Part shown: positions 1 through 8,856 of the stretch, one piece after another
Numbering within the stretch: position 1 is the first letter of the stretch
Layout: the number at the start of each line of letters is the position of its first letter
From: CAYQUC01 sp964514215
Lineage (GTDB): Bacteria > Pseudomonadota > Gammaproteobacteria > UBA6429 > Thiohalophilaceae
NCBI GenBank assembly: GCA_964514215.1
Contig: CAZEPW010000003.1
Span: 51,863-115,862 of the forward strand
DNA length: 64,000 nt
Direction: 5' to 3'
Translations under genes and position numbers: made by a program
The notes under the pieces: model-generated
Told to the model about the DNA's origin: nothing
What the model saw: only the letters and a program-made list of their open reading frames with translations
The model's database searches: none

Positions 1-975
1 GAAAATTTGTTAGCAAAACAGGATATGAAATCTCCAGTAGTGCCCGCAATGACTGATATGAAAAAACAAATAAAGGAATTACGAAGCTTGTTAATAACTC
101 AGTTTACTGGAATTTCAGAAAATAATAAAAAAAATGACAATCCACTTCGTGCAACAATTCTAAAACGCTTGGTTGATTTTGGTTTAAGTAATCATCTGGC
201 AAATAAAATATCAGCTCATACTGATATAAATAAGGATTTTGAGTATAACTGGCATCATTCTTTAGCATTAATTTCTCATCAAATTAAAGTTACTAAAGAT
301 GATATATTAACGAGTGGAGGAATTGTTGCATTAATAGGGTCAACTGGTGTAGGAAAAACGACTTCAATAGCAAAATTAGCTGCTCAATTCATTCTTCGCC
401 ATGGTAAAAATTCAGTGGCGCTGGTTTCTACTGATAGCTATCGTATTGCAGCTCATGAACAATTGAGAACTTTTTCACGAATACTAAATGTTCCCATGTA
501 TGTTGCAACTGATTCTTCGCAATTAAAAACAGTGTTAAATGTGGTGCAAGATAAAAAATTAGTATTAATTGATACAGCAGGTTTAAATAAATATGATAAA
601 AATATATGTAATGATTTTAAAAAAATTAAAAACAAACAAACTATATCAACATATATTGTACATGCGGTGAATTCACAACGTTCGGTTATCGATGATGTTT
701 GTAACTCATTGTCTGATGTTGATATCAAAGGCTGTATATTAACAAAATTAGATGAAACAACTGATTTTGGTGGTGCATTATCAGTTTGTATTGAAAAAAA
801 TATTCCAGTTGCTTATTTTAGTGATGGTCAAAAAATACCTGAAAACCTTCATGAGGCATTCGCGCATTCTTTAGTTTCTAAAAATATTGCGTTAAAGCAA
901 GAATTTCATCGAAACTCGAAAAAATATAAGGCTATAAATGTGAATAATGCAATGGTGTCTCATGCACATGGTTGA
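1..975 (+). CDS. flhF: Flagellar biosynthesis GTPase FlhF (5' end outside the window)
   Basis: SRP-type GTPase that sets where the polar flagellum is built. The frame is open to the first base of the window, so the N-terminus is missing and the apparent TTG start near base 7 is not the real one. The visible part is the NG GTPase region: P-loop GSTGVGKTT, a D-S-Y-R segment, DTAGLNK (G3) and the guanine-specificity motif TKLDE (G4). The C-terminus is slightly extended and polar. The 3' end overlaps fleN, its usual antagonist partner, so translation is probably coupled. Identification is secure from the motifs together with the neighbours fleN and fliA; flhA would be expected just upstream. Confidence 0.95.
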   Translation, partial: ENLLAKQDMKSPVVPAMTDMKKQIKELRSLLITQFTGISENNKKNDNPLRATILKRLVDFGLSNHLANKISAHTDINKDFEYNWHHSLALISHQIKVTKDDILTSGGIVALIGSTGVGKTTSIAKLAAQFILRHGKNSVALVSTDSYRIAAHEQLRTFSRILNVPMYVATDSSQLKTVLNVVQDKKLVLIDTAGLNKYDKNICNDFKKIKNKQTISTYIVHAVNSQRSVIDDVCNSLSDVDIKGCILTKLDETTDFGGALSVCIEKNIPVAYFSDGQKIPENLHEAFAHSLVSKNIALKQEFHRNSKKYKAINVNNAMVSHAHG

Positions 976-1846
976 ACCCGGTGTGAATACGTCTAAGCGT
1001 TCTTATGGAGCGGCTGCTAAGCCTGTAAGAGTACTTGCTGTTGCTAGTGGTAAAGGTGGTGTTGGAAAAACAAATGTGTCGGTTAATTTGGCAATTTCAT
1101 TATCTAATATGGGACAAAAAACCTTGATACTAGATGCTGATTTAGGATTAGCCAACATTGACGTTATGCTAGGATTGCAACCGAAATATACATTACATGA
1201 TGTATTCAGTGGAACTAAAGGATTAGCTGATATTGTCTTAGACGGTCCAGCAGGAATTAAAATTATCCCTGCGTCATCGGGTATTCAAGAAATGTCTGAG
1301 CTATCAACTGCCCAGCATGCTGGTTTAATCCAAGCTTTTAGTGAATATGATAATGATATTGATGTTTTGATTATCGATACTGCCGCAGGAATCTCAGATA
1401 ATGTGATTACATTTAGCCGAGCAGCTCAAGATGTTATCGTTGTGGTCTGTGATGAACCGGCATCTATCACCGATGCATATGCGCTAATAAAATTATTACA
1501 TCGTGAATACAATATTCATCGGTTCCATATACTGTCAAATATGGTTCATAGTGCACAGGAAGGTCGAGATGTTTATAAAAAACTGACAAAAGTAACTGAA
1601 AAATTTTTAGATGTGGCGTTGGATTATTTAGGTTTTGTGCCATACGACGATTTTTTAAAAAAAGCTGTTAAACGACAAAGAGCAGTTGTTGAAGCATATC
1701 CTCGTAGTAAGGCTTCAGTTTCATTCAATAACCTTGCAGAACGAACACAAAAATGGCCTATACCAAAAATCGCAGCAGGTCATTTAGAATTTTTTGTTGA
1801 GCGTTTAATTCAAGGTAATATAAATAATGCGGGGGTAATGTTATGA
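962..1846 (+). CDS. fleN: Flagellar number regulator FleN/FlhG (MinD-like ATPase)
   Basis: MinD/ParA-family ATPase that limits flagellar number, acting against FlhF and, in Pseudomonas, on FleQ. Deviant Walker A SGKGGVGKTN follows a short N-terminal tail, then Walker A' LDADLGLAN and Walker B-like DVLIIDTAAG. The C-terminus keeps a long amphipathic segment typical of MinD-like membrane association. The start is uncertain: ATG codons at 947, 962 and 968 are all in frame, none has a clear ribosome binding site, and all overlap the end of flhF. 962 is a compromise that fits family length. The stop overlaps the fliA start as ATGA. Confidence 0.93.
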   Translation: MHMVEPGVNTSKRSYGAAAKPVRVLAVASGKGGVGKTNVSVNLAISLSNMGQKTLILDADLGLANIDVMLGLQPKYTLHDVFSGTKGLADIVLDGPAGIKIIPASSGIQEMSELSTAQHAGLIQAFSEYDNDIDVLIIDTAAGISDNVITFSRAAQDVIVVVCDEPASITDAYALIKLLHREYNIHRFHILSNMVHSAQEGRDVYKKLTKVTEKFLDVALDYLGFVPYDDFLKKAVKRQRAVVEAYPRSKASVSFNNLAERTQKWPIPKIAAGHLEFFVERLIQGNINNAGVML

Positions 1847-2595
1847 ACGGATTAGCTATGTATTCATCAACTCGATCAGTTGAGATTAATGATGTAGTAA
1901 CTTCACATGCACCATTAGTTAAACGAATAGCTTGCCACTTAATCAATCGGTTACCTGCAAATGTTCAATTAGAAGATTTAATTCAAGCAGGTATGATAGG
2001 CTTACTTGAAGCGTCACGAAATTATGATGAACGACAAGGAGCAAGTTTTAAAACATATGCGGGTATTCGTATACGAGGTTCAATGCTTGATGAAATTAGA
2101 AAAAACGATTGGGCTCCTCGTTCAGTGCATAGAAAATCCAGGATGGTTGCAGAAGCAGTACGCGAAATTGAACATTTACACGGTCGTGATGCACGTGATA
2201 ATGAAATAGCTGAAACATTAGGAATTTCGCTAAAAGAGTATTATGCGATTTTACAAGACTCCAGTAGTAATAAAATTCTAAGTTTCGAAGATATTGGTGT
2301 TGGTGATGAATCAATGCTGGATAATTATAGTGACAATGCACCTGGCGTTATTGATGGCATGCATCGGGCTGATGTTCAGCGAATAGTATCTGATGCGATT
2401 GCAGGTTTGCCTGAACGAGAACGCCTTGTGATGGCGCTTTATTATGACGAAGAGTTAAATTTACGTGAAATTGGTGCGGTTATGGGGGTGAGCGAGTCTC
2501 GAGTAAGTCAAATTCATAGTCAGGCAGTCATTAGATTGCAGGCTCGTTTGAGTACTTGGGATGACGATTCAGAAGATAAAAAGAACATTGAATAA
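1843..2595 (+). CDS. fliA: Flagellar sigma factor FliA (sigma-28)
   Basis: Alternative sigma factor that directs RNA polymerase to late flagellar and chemotaxis promoters. The 250-residue length is normal. Region 2 lies around residues 20-95 (VKRIACHL, DLIQAGMIGLLEA, FKTYAGIRIRGSMLDEIR), followed by region 3 and a C-terminal region 4 helix-turn-helix (LREIGAVMGVSESRVSQIHS). The ATG overlaps the fleN stop by four bases, with GGGGG just upstream as ribosome binding site. FliA is normally held inactive by the anti-sigma factor FlgM, which is not in this window. Possible target promoters are annotated at 2718, 20961 and 39731. Confidence 0.96.
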   Translation: MNGLAMYSSTRSVEINDVVTSHAPLVKRIACHLINRLPANVQLEDLIQAGMIGLLEASRNYDERQGASFKTYAGIRIRGSMLDEIRKNDWAPRSVHRKSRMVAEAVREIEHLHGRDARDNEIAETLGISLKEYYAILQDSSSNKILSFEDIGVGDESMLDNYSDNAPGVIDGMHRADVQRIVSDAIAGLPERERLVMALYYDEELNLREIGAVMGVSESRVSQIHSQAVIRLQARLSTWDDDSEDKKNIE

Positions 2596-2717
2596 TTAGT
2601 AATTAAATCCATAAATAAAATGTATTTATCATTACATACACTGTAGTGGTGACAGTTTTTGCATTTATTCCCACCAGATCTCAATATTCAAACCTGTAAA
2701 AATTCCTTATAAAGCAT

Positions 2718-2745
2718 TCAAGTTAGAAGTCGGTACTGCCGATAG
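2718..2745 (+). promoter_or_regulatory. Candidate sigma-28 (FliA) promoter of the che cluster
   Basis: TCAAGTTA, 12 bases, then GCCGATAG, against the consensus TAAAGTTT-N11-GCCGATAA (6/8 and 7/8 matches). It sits in the 234-base gap between fliA and cheY, about 85 bases before the cheY start and in the right direction. The spacer is one base longer than the enterobacterial consensus. Chemotaxis genes at this position are FliA-dependent in Pseudomonas; no start site has been mapped here. Confidence 0.6.
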
Positions 2746-2829
2746 AAATTAGGTCAATCATAGGATATTGCAGCTGTAGATATATGATTAGTAATCTATG
2801 GTGTTTAAATTGTCATTTGGAGGCAAGTA

Positions 2830-3219
2830 GTGGATAAGAATATGAAAATCCTAATTGTAGATGACTTTTCTACAATGCGTCGAATAATTAAAAATTTATT
2901 ACGCGATTTAGGTTTTACAAATACACAAGAAGCTGATGATGGGTTAACAGCATTACCAATGTTGCAGAGTGGTGATTTTGAGTTTTTAGTCACCGATTGG
3001 AATATGCCAGGTATGCAAGGAATTGAATTATTAAAAGAAGTTCGAGCTGATGAAAAATTAAAAGAAATGCCTGTATTAATGGTTACTGCTGAACAAAAGC
3101 GTGAACAAATAGTAGAAGCTGCCCAAGCTGGGGTGAATGGTTATATTGTTAAACCATTTACTGCTGCCACGTTAAAAGAAAAGCTAGACAAAATTTTTGA
3201 ACGTATTGAAGGCGTTTAA
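2830..3219 (+). CDS. cheY: Chemotaxis response regulator CheY
   Basis: Single-domain receiver that is phosphorylated by CheA and binds the flagellar switch. At 129 residues it is a stand-alone receiver. The acidic pair is in ILIVDDFS, the phosphoacceptor is Asp56 in VTDWNMPG, the switch Thr is in MVTAEQ and the conserved Lys is in YIVKPFT. The sequence from MRRIIKNLLRDLGF onward is classic CheY. The GTG at 2830 has GGAGG six bases upstream; an ATG four codons later (2842) is the alternative start. It is the first gene of a compact cheY-cheZ-cheA-cheB series and probably the first gene after the candidate sigma-28 promoter. Confidence 0.97.
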   Translation: MDKNMKILIVDDFSTMRRIIKNLLRDLGFTNTQEADDGLTALPMLQSGDFEFLVTDWNMPGMQGIELLKEVRADEKLKEMPVLMVTAEQKREQIVEAAQAGVNGYIVKPFTAATLKEKLDKIFERIEGV

Positions 3220-3233
3220 TTTGAGGGGTATTT

Positions 3234-3974
3234 ATGAGCATTGAAAGTCTGGTTATTACTGATGAAAATATCGAAAGAGTTAAAATTTTGCTCAGTAGCA
3301 TGGAGTCGGGTAATGAAGAGCAAGCAGGTAAAAACATTGATGAGTTAGTTAGACTAAGAGAGAGTAGTTTATACACTGAGCTTGGAAAGTTAACTCGTGA
3401 TCTTCATGATTCTCTTAATGGGTTTCAGCTTGATACTCGTGTTAGTGCAATTGCTAACGAAGAAATACCCGATGCAAAAGAACGTTTAAACCACGTTATT
3501 GAAATGACTGCAAAAGCTGCTGATACAACACTTGGAATGATAGAAGAGTCATTACCTATATGTACAAATATAGGAGATAAAGCTGGAAAATTGAGTGAAG
3601 AATTGAAACATTTTACTAAAAGAGAAATGAGTGTAGAAGAATTTAGAGGTTTTTTAAAATCGTTGAATGTATTTTTAGATGAGTCAGTAGTCGAAAATGG
3701 AAAGTTAAAAGATAAATTAAATGAAGTGTTAATGGCGCAAGGTTTCCAAGATTTAACGGGGCAAATAATTAAACGTGTCATTATACTGGTTAATGAAGTA
3801 GAAGATAAGTTGGTTGGAATTATTAAAGTGGCTGGCGCCACCATGGTCGCTGAAGAACCTGTTGTTGAAGATAAGATTAAAGCTGAGGGACCACATATTG
3901 CTAGTATAGACAAGGGTGATTTTGTAACAGGTCAAGATGAAGTTGATGATTTATTATCAAGTCTCGGTTTTTAA
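3234..3974 (+). CDS. cheZ: CheY-P phosphatase CheZ
   Basis: Removes phosphate from CheY-P and so ends the tumble signal. The hallmark helix GFQDLTGQIIKRVI carries Asp173 and Gln177, with the same four-residue spacing as the E. coli catalytic pair Asp143/Gln147. The C-terminus (DEVDDLLSSLGF) closely resembles the E. coli CheZ tail peptide that binds CheY. Between these is a long helical region and an acidic, poorly conserved linker. GAGGGG precedes the ATG. The gene follows cheY by 14 bases and precedes cheA by 12, so all three are probably co-transcribed. Confidence 0.95.
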   Translation: MSIESLVITDENIERVKILLSSMESGNEEQAGKNIDELVRLRESSLYTELGKLTRDLHDSLNGFQLDTRVSAIANEEIPDAKERLNHVIEMTAKAADTTLGMIEESLPICTNIGDKAGKLSEELKHFTKREMSVEEFRGFLKSLNVFLDESVVENGKLKDKLNEVLMAQGFQDLTGQIIKRVIILVNEVEDKLVGIIKVAGATMVAEEPVVEDKIKAEGPHIASIDKGDFVTGQDEVDDLLSSLGF

Positions 3975-3986
3975 AGGTACGCTAAA

Positions 3987-6140
3987 ATGGCACTAGAAGT
4001 AGATGAAGAACTATTACAGGACTTTTTAATTGAAGCTGGTGAAATTTTGGAAGAGCTCAATGAACAACTAGTGGAATTAGAAAACTCACCTGATGATATG
4101 GATATGTTGAATTCTGTATTTAGAGGTTTTCATACCATTAAAGGTGGTGCCGGTTTTATGGCTATTAACGCCATGGTTGAGGTTTGTCATATATCAGAAG
4201 ATGTTTTTAATAAGTTACGTAATGGTGAATTAGTCATTAATGCAGAAATGATGGACACCATGCTACCAGTACTCGATGTACTCAATGATCAATTTGACAA
4301 ATTACGAGCAGCTGAAGAACCTTTGCCTGCTAGTCCTGAATTACTTAGTGCACTTCAAAAAATTGCAAATGGAGAAGAAAGTTCTGGTGCTGAAGCAGAT
4401 GATGCTGAACAGCCAGCTACTGATGTAATCGCTACAAGCGAATCCAGTAATTCATCTAACAGTGATGATATTACCGATGATGAATTTGAATCGCTATTAG
4501 ATGATCTTGATGCTAGTTCAAAACCCGTTGTTAAAGAAAAATCGAATAATGATGAAATAACAGACGCCGAATTTGAGTCGCTGTTGGATGAACTTAATGG
4601 AACAAGCAAACCGAAATCGACAGAGGTAAAACAAGGTAAAGCAGCAGAAAAAAATAGCGATATAACTGATGAAGAATTTGAGAATTTACTTGATGAACTT
4701 CATGGCAATGGTAATGTAAAAGCCACAAATGAAAAGGCAAAAAAAGCTGCTGCTCCACAAAGTGAAGATATTACAGATGATGAATTTGAAACTTTGTTAG
4801 ATAATTTACATGGCAAGGAAAAAATTCAGGTTGCTGCCACAAAATCGGATTCAACAAAGACGGTAAAAAAACAAGTTACTAAAAAACCTGCAGGAAAAAT
4901 CGAAAAACCAAAATCAACAGCGGTTAGTGATAAAACTAATTCTACAGAAAAACCAAAATCTAAACCTACAGCTCCGCAAGCTGAAACCAATGTTAGAGTT
5001 GATACTAAACGTCTCGACGATATAATGAATATGGTTGGTGAATTAGTTTTGGTTCGAAATAGAATTAATCGTTTAAGCGTTATATCGGGTGACGAAGAAA
5101 TGCAAAAAGCTGTTGCTAACTTAGATGTTGTGACTGCTGATTTGCAAATTTCAGTAATGAAAACTCGAATGCAACCAATTAAGAAAGTCTTTGGTCGTTT
5201 TCCTCGAGTAGTTCGTGATTTGGCTAGAAGCTTGAATAAAGAAATTAATTTAGAAATGATTGGTGAAGAAACGGATTTAGATAAAAATCTAGTTGATGCT
5301 TTAGCTGATCCTCTTGTGCATTTGGTTCGTAATTCAGTGGATCATGGTATAGAAATGCCTGCTGATCGTGTGAAAAATGGTAAACCAAAAACAGGAACAG
5401 TCATTTTAGCTGCAGAACAAGAGGGTGATCACATCTTGTTATCTATTGAAGATGATGGTAAAGGAATGGATCCTGATGTATTGAGGGCAATAGCCGTAAA
5501 TAAAGGGTTAATGGATGAAGCTGCTGCTGCGCGGTTAGAAGAAAAAGACTGCTTTAATTTAATTTTTATGCCTGGTTTCTCATCTAAAGAAGAGATTTCG
5601 GATATATCGGGTCGTGGCGTTGGAATGGACGTCGTTAAAACTCGAATTAGCCAATTAAATGGTATTGTTGAAATAGATTCAGTGCTCGGTAAGGGGACTC
5701 GTTTAAGTATTAAAATACCACTTACATTAGCAATTATGCCTACATTAATGGTTAAACTTGAGGAACAACTTTTTGCCTTACCATTAGTTAATGTTAAAGA
5801 AATATTTAACTTGGATCTCACTAAATCAAATTTTGTTGATGGTCAGTTAGTCATTATTGTTCGTGGCCGAACATTACCATTGTTTTATTTAAGGCGTTGG
5901 ATAGTGAAGTCTCAGGTTAGTGCAGAAATTCCAGAACAGGGTCATGTTGTTGTTGTTCAACTAGGTACACAGGAAATTGGTTTAATTGTGGATGAGCTTG
6001 TTGGACAGGAAGAGGTTGTTATTAAACCCCTAGGTGCATTATTGCATGGAACAATAGGATTGTCGGGTGCAACAATTACTGGTGACGGTGGAATAGCTAT
6101 CATTCTTGATGTTCCCGGTCTTATGAAAAAATACGCCTAA
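3987..6140 (+). CDS. cheA: Chemotaxis histidine kinase CheA
   Basis: Receptor-coupled kinase that phosphorylates CheY and CheB. Order of domains: P1/HPt at about 1-105 with phospho-acceptor His49 (RGFHTIKGGAGF); an acidic linker at about 110-330 holding four copies of an ITDxEFExLLDxL motif in place of a recognisable P2 domain; P3 dimerisation from about 335 (RLDDIMNMVGELVLVRNR); P4 ATPase with N box LVRNSVDHGIE, G1 DDGKGMD and the F/G2 stretch MPGFSSKEEISDISGRGVGM; and the CheW-like P5 domain to the end. The 717-residue length is normal for this linker type. The kinase looks intact. Confidence 0.97.
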   Translation: MALEVDEELLQDFLIEAGEILEELNEQLVELENSPDDMDMLNSVFRGFHTIKGGAGFMAINAMVEVCHISEDVFNKLRNGELVINAEMMDTMLPVLDVLNDQFDKLRAAEEPLPASPELLSALQKIANGEESSGAEADDAEQPATDVIATSESSNSSNSDDITDDEFESLLDDLDASSKPVVKEKSNNDEITDAEFESLLDELNGTSKPKSTEVKQGKAAEKNSDITDEEFENLLDELHGNGNVKATNEKAKKAAAPQSEDITDDEFETLLDNLHGKEKIQVAATKSDSTKTVKKQVTKKPAGKIEKPKSTAVSDKTNSTEKPKSKPTAPQAETNVRVDTKRLDDIMNMVGELVLVRNRINRLSVISGDEEMQKAVANLDVVTADLQISVMKTRMQPIKKVFGRFPRVVRDLARSLNKEINLEMIGEETDLDKNLVDALADPLVHLVRNSVDHGIEMPADRVKNGKPKTGTVILAAEQEGDHILLSIEDDGKGMDPDVLRAIAVNKGLMDEAAAARLEEKDCFNLIFMPGFSSKEEISDISGRGVGMDVVKTRISQLNGIVEIDSVLGKGTRLSIKIPLTLAIMPTLMVKLEEQLFALPLVNVKEIFNLDLTKSNFVDGQLVIIVRGRTLPLFYLRRWIVKSQVSAEIPEQGHVVVVQLGTQEIGLIVDELVGQEEVVIKPLGALLHGTIGLSGATITGDGGIAIILDVPGLMKKYA
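4461..4814 (+). repeat. Four acidic linker repeats inside cheA
   Basis: Four diverged copies of a unit reading roughly D-I-T-D-[DE]-E-F-E-x-L-L-D-x-L, starting near bases 4461, 4548, 4656 and 4761 (residues about 159, 188, 224 and 259), separated by 29 to 36 residues. The DNA copies differ at many third positions, so the repeats are maintained at the protein level and are not a recent tandem duplication. They occupy the place of the P2 CheY/CheB docking domain. Confidence 0.85.
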
Positions 6141-6190
6141 TAAATTAATTTCATTCAATCGTTTGTTAATTACAACACTGTAGAATATGA

Positions 6191-7249
6191 GTGACGATGA
6201 CAGTTAAAGTATTAATAGTAGATGATTCAGGTTTCTTCCGACGTCGAGTCAGTGAGATTCTATCTGAGGATCCATTTATTGAAGTCGTGGGTTTTGCTGT
6301 TGATGGTAAAGATGCCATAGCTAAAGTAGCAGAGTTAAAACCTAATGTGGTTACGATGGACATTGAAATGCCGGTGATGGATGGCATTACAGCGACTAAA
6401 GAAATAATGTCTAAGTCACCGTTACCAATTTTAATGTTTTCATCATTAACAACCGATGGCGCAAAAGCTACTCTTGATGCTTTAGAAGCGGGCGCAGTTG
6501 ATTTTTTACCTAAACGGTTTGAGGATATATCAAAAGATAGGGATGAAGCTAAGAAACTTTTATGTGAGCGTGTTCGTGCAGTTGTACGAAGTAAAGCCAG
6601 CACGTCTAATACCGCTGTTAGTCAAAAAAGAAAACCACTTGTTTCTAAACGAATAACATCAAGTCGAACGGTTCGAGCCACAAAAATTAAATTGCTTGCT
6701 ATTGGAACTTCGACTGGTGGTCCCGTTGCGCTGCAGCAAGTTTTAACGCAATTACCTGCTAATTTTCCTGTACCGATAATTTTAATTCAACATATGCCTT
6801 CAACATTTACTCAAGCATTTTCTCAACGCTTAGATAAATTGTGCGCCATAAATGTTAAGCAAGCTGATGATGGTGATATTATTGAAGCCGGTACTGCTTA
6901 TTTAGCACCTGGTGGAAAACAAATGTTATTAACTGGTAGTAATGTCCGTCCAAAAATTCAAATAAAAGATGGTGAAAAAGGTTTGACGTACAAACCATCA
7001 GTTGATGTTACATTCACCTCTGTCGCAAATATCTTTCCTAATGAAACACTAGCTATAATTTTAACAGGTATGGGAGCAGACGGTCGTGATGGTGCTGTTT
7101 TATTAAATGAAAAAGGCTCAACAATATGGGCTCAAGATGAGGCTAGTTGTGTTGTTTATGGTATGCCTGCAGCTGTGGCTGATGCTGGTATTGTTGATAA
7201 GGTGTTAACTTTATCCGATATTGGTAACACAATTAATAGTTGGTTTTAA
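6191..7249 (+). CDS. cheB: Chemotaxis protein-glutamate methylesterase CheB
   Basis: Removes methyl groups from chemoreceptors when phosphorylated, giving adaptation. The N-terminal receiver (about 1-120) has Asp57 in VTMDIEMPVMDG, with VDDSGFFRRR at the start. The C-terminal esterase (about 165-350) has the nucleophile Ser174 in GTSTGGP, a His in IQHMP and the Asp in TGMGADGRDG. A basic linker near 140-160 joins the two. Translation begins at GTG 6191 or ATG 6197; neither has a good ribosome binding site. It follows cheA by 50 bases. Confidence 0.96.
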   Translation: MTMTVKVLIVDDSGFFRRRVSEILSEDPFIEVVGFAVDGKDAIAKVAELKPNVVTMDIEMPVMDGITATKEIMSKSPLPILMFSSLTTDGAKATLDALEAGAVDFLPKRFEDISKDRDEAKKLLCERVRAVVRSKASTSNTAVSQKRKPLVSKRITSSRTVRATKIKLLAIGTSTGGPVALQQVLTQLPANFPVPIILIQHMPSTFTQAFSQRLDKLCAINVKQADDGDIIEAGTAYLAPGGKQMLLTGSNVRPKIQIKDGEKGLTYKPSVDVTFTSVANIFPNETLAIILTGMGADGRDGAVLLNEKGSTIWAQDEASCVVYGMPAAVADAGIVDKVLTLSDIGNTINSWF

Positions 7250-7251
7250 TT

Positions 7252-8001
7252 ATGAATATGGACATATTAAGCATTCTAGGATTGATATTAGGTTTTGCTG
7301 CTATATTATTGGGACAGTTTCTTGAAGGTGGTCATGTGAGTACGCTGATAAATGGTCCTGCAATTTTAATTGTGCTTGGTGGGACGATTGGTGCCGTTAT
7401 GCTGCAGTCCCCCTTGGCTGTTTTTATTAGAGGTTTAAAAATGTTTCCTTGGATGTTTTTTACGCCTCAATTGGAAATAACTCAAACGATTAATAAAATA
7501 ATTGGTTGGAGTAATATTGCTCGCAAGGAAGGACTGTTAGGTCTTGAAGGAATAGAAGAATCAGAGTTTGATCCTTTTGCCAGAAAAGGATTACAGTTGT
7601 TGATTGATGGAAGTGAACCTGAAAGTATTCGATCAATACTAGATGTTGAAGTTGATACTAAAGAACATTTTGATCTACAAGCTGCAAATATCTATGAAAG
7701 TATGGGGGGCTATAGTCCAACAATTGGAATCATTGGTGCCGTTATGGGCTTGATTCATGTCATGGGAAATTTATCCGATCCAAGTAGGCTCGGGAGTGGT
7801 ATTGCAGTAGCTTTTGTAGCAACTATTTATGGCGTTGGCGCAGCAAATTTAATTTTTTTACCTTTTGCAAAAAAATTAAAAAATATCGTACATCATCAAA
7901 TGATGTATCGAGAAATGATTATTGAAGGTGTTGTTTCAATTGCTGAAGGTGAAAACCCGAGGAATATAGAAACTAAACTGTATGGTTTCTTAAATACTTA
8001 G
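7252..8001 (+). CDS. motC: Flagellar motor stator subunit MotC (MotA/PomA family)
   Basis: Ion-channel stator protein with four membrane helices. N-terminal helix ILSILGLILGFAAILLG, second helix GPAILIVLGGTIGAVM, a cytoplasmic loop, and the late pair containing the conserved Pro in SPTIGIIGAVMGLIHVM. The position between cheB and a MotB-type gene matches the motC-motD pair of Pseudomonas, a second stator set. The longest frame begins at a TTG inside cheB; ATG 7252 (or 7258) follows the cheB stop by two bases and fits the family N-terminus better. motD begins seven bases after the stop. Confidence 0.93.
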   Translation: MNMDILSILGLILGFAAILLGQFLEGGHVSTLINGPAILIVLGGTIGAVMLQSPLAVFIRGLKMFPWMFFTPQLEITQTINKIIGWSNIARKEGLLGLEGIEESEFDPFARKGLQLLIDGSEPESIRSILDVEVDTKEHFDLQAANIYESMGGYSPTIGIIGAVMGLIHVMGNLSDPSRLGSGIAVAFVATIYGVGAANLIFLPFAKKLKNIVHHQMMYREMIIEGVVSIAEGENPRNIETKLYGFLNT

Positions 8002-8008
8002 TAAGTAC

Positions 8009-8791
8009 ATGACACGAAAAAAAAGACAAGAAGAGCATGTTAATCATGAACGTTGGTTGGTTTCCTACGCGGATTTCATTACGCTATTATTTGCCTTTTT
8101 TGTTGTAATGTATTCAATATCATCAGTTAATGATGGCAAATATCGAGTGTTATCCGATACGTTAATCGCGGCATTTAATACACCACCAAAATCTGTTATT
8201 CCCATCAATGTTGGTGAAACATCAACCAATAATCAAGTTACACAAAAGAATGAAATATCACTGATTGAGTTAAAACCAATTAAATCAAACAGAGAGAAGG
8301 AATTAGATAAAATTGAAAGAGCTCTAAATAAAAGTCTAAAAAACTTAATAAAGGATAAATCCGTTAAAGTAACAAAAACTGAAAATGGTATATCTGTTGA
8401 AATGGATGCAAATATTATTTACACCAGTGGTAGTTCAAACCTTGAAATTGATGCGATACCAATTTTGCAAAAATTAGCAAGAATTTTAGCACCTTTAAAA
8501 AACTCGATAGAAGTTGAAGGGCATACTGATAATATACCAATACATAATGTCTTCTATCCTACAAATTGGGAACTGTCAGCGGCTAGAGCGGCACGTGTGG
8601 TCAATTTGTTTGCAAATTCAGGGGTTCAACCTAAGCGTTTAATGGCTATTGGTTTTGGTGAATTTAGACCTGTCGCTAGTAATAAAACGAATAATGGTAG
8701 AAAGAAAAATAGACGTGTAAATGTTGTGATAAGAAACACTAAAGAAAGTGATCATTCACTGGATAAGTTACCAAAATCAAACCAAAATTAA
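8009..8791 (+). CDS. motD: Flagellar motor stator subunit MotD (MotB/PomB family)
   Basis: Anchors the stator to peptidoglycan and carries the ion-binding Asp. A basic N-terminus (MTRKKRQEEH) is followed by one membrane helix with the essential Asp in SYADFITLLFAFFVVMYS. A variable periplasmic linker leads to a C-terminal OmpA/MotB peptidoglycan-binding domain: VEGHTDNIPI, NWELSAARAARV and the late RRVNVVI. It is paired with motC. Coupling ion (proton or sodium) cannot be told reliably from sequence alone. Confidence 0.94.
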   Translation: MTRKKRQEEHVNHERWLVSYADFITLLFAFFVVMYSISSVNDGKYRVLSDTLIAAFNTPPKSVIPINVGETSTNNQVTQKNEISLIELKPIKSNREKELDKIERALNKSLKNLIKDKSVKVTKTENGISVEMDANIIYTSGSSNLEIDAIPILQKLARILAPLKNSIEVEGHTDNIPIHNVFYPTNWELSAARAARVVNLFANSGVQPKRLMAIGFGEFRPVASNKTNNGRKKNRRVNVVIRNTKESDHSLDKLPKSNQN

Positions 8792-8856
8792 AGTAGCAGT
8801 CATCAATGTAATACATTAATTTTTGCGTGTAATAGACTTCTGGTTCTAATTAATAT

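Noticed and set aside
2641..2655. LexA-like CTGT-N7-ACAG
   Set aside because: The spacing is one base short of the CTG-N10-CAG SOS box, and no SOS gene is adjacent.
2646..2661. Sigma-54-like TGGTGAC...TTGCA between fliA and cheY
   Set aside because: GG to GC distance is 11, not the required 10, and the -24 element is poor.
4355..4609. Antisense reading frame in the cheA linker
   Set aside because: Low-complexity Ser-rich shadow of the acidic repeats; no ribosome binding site.
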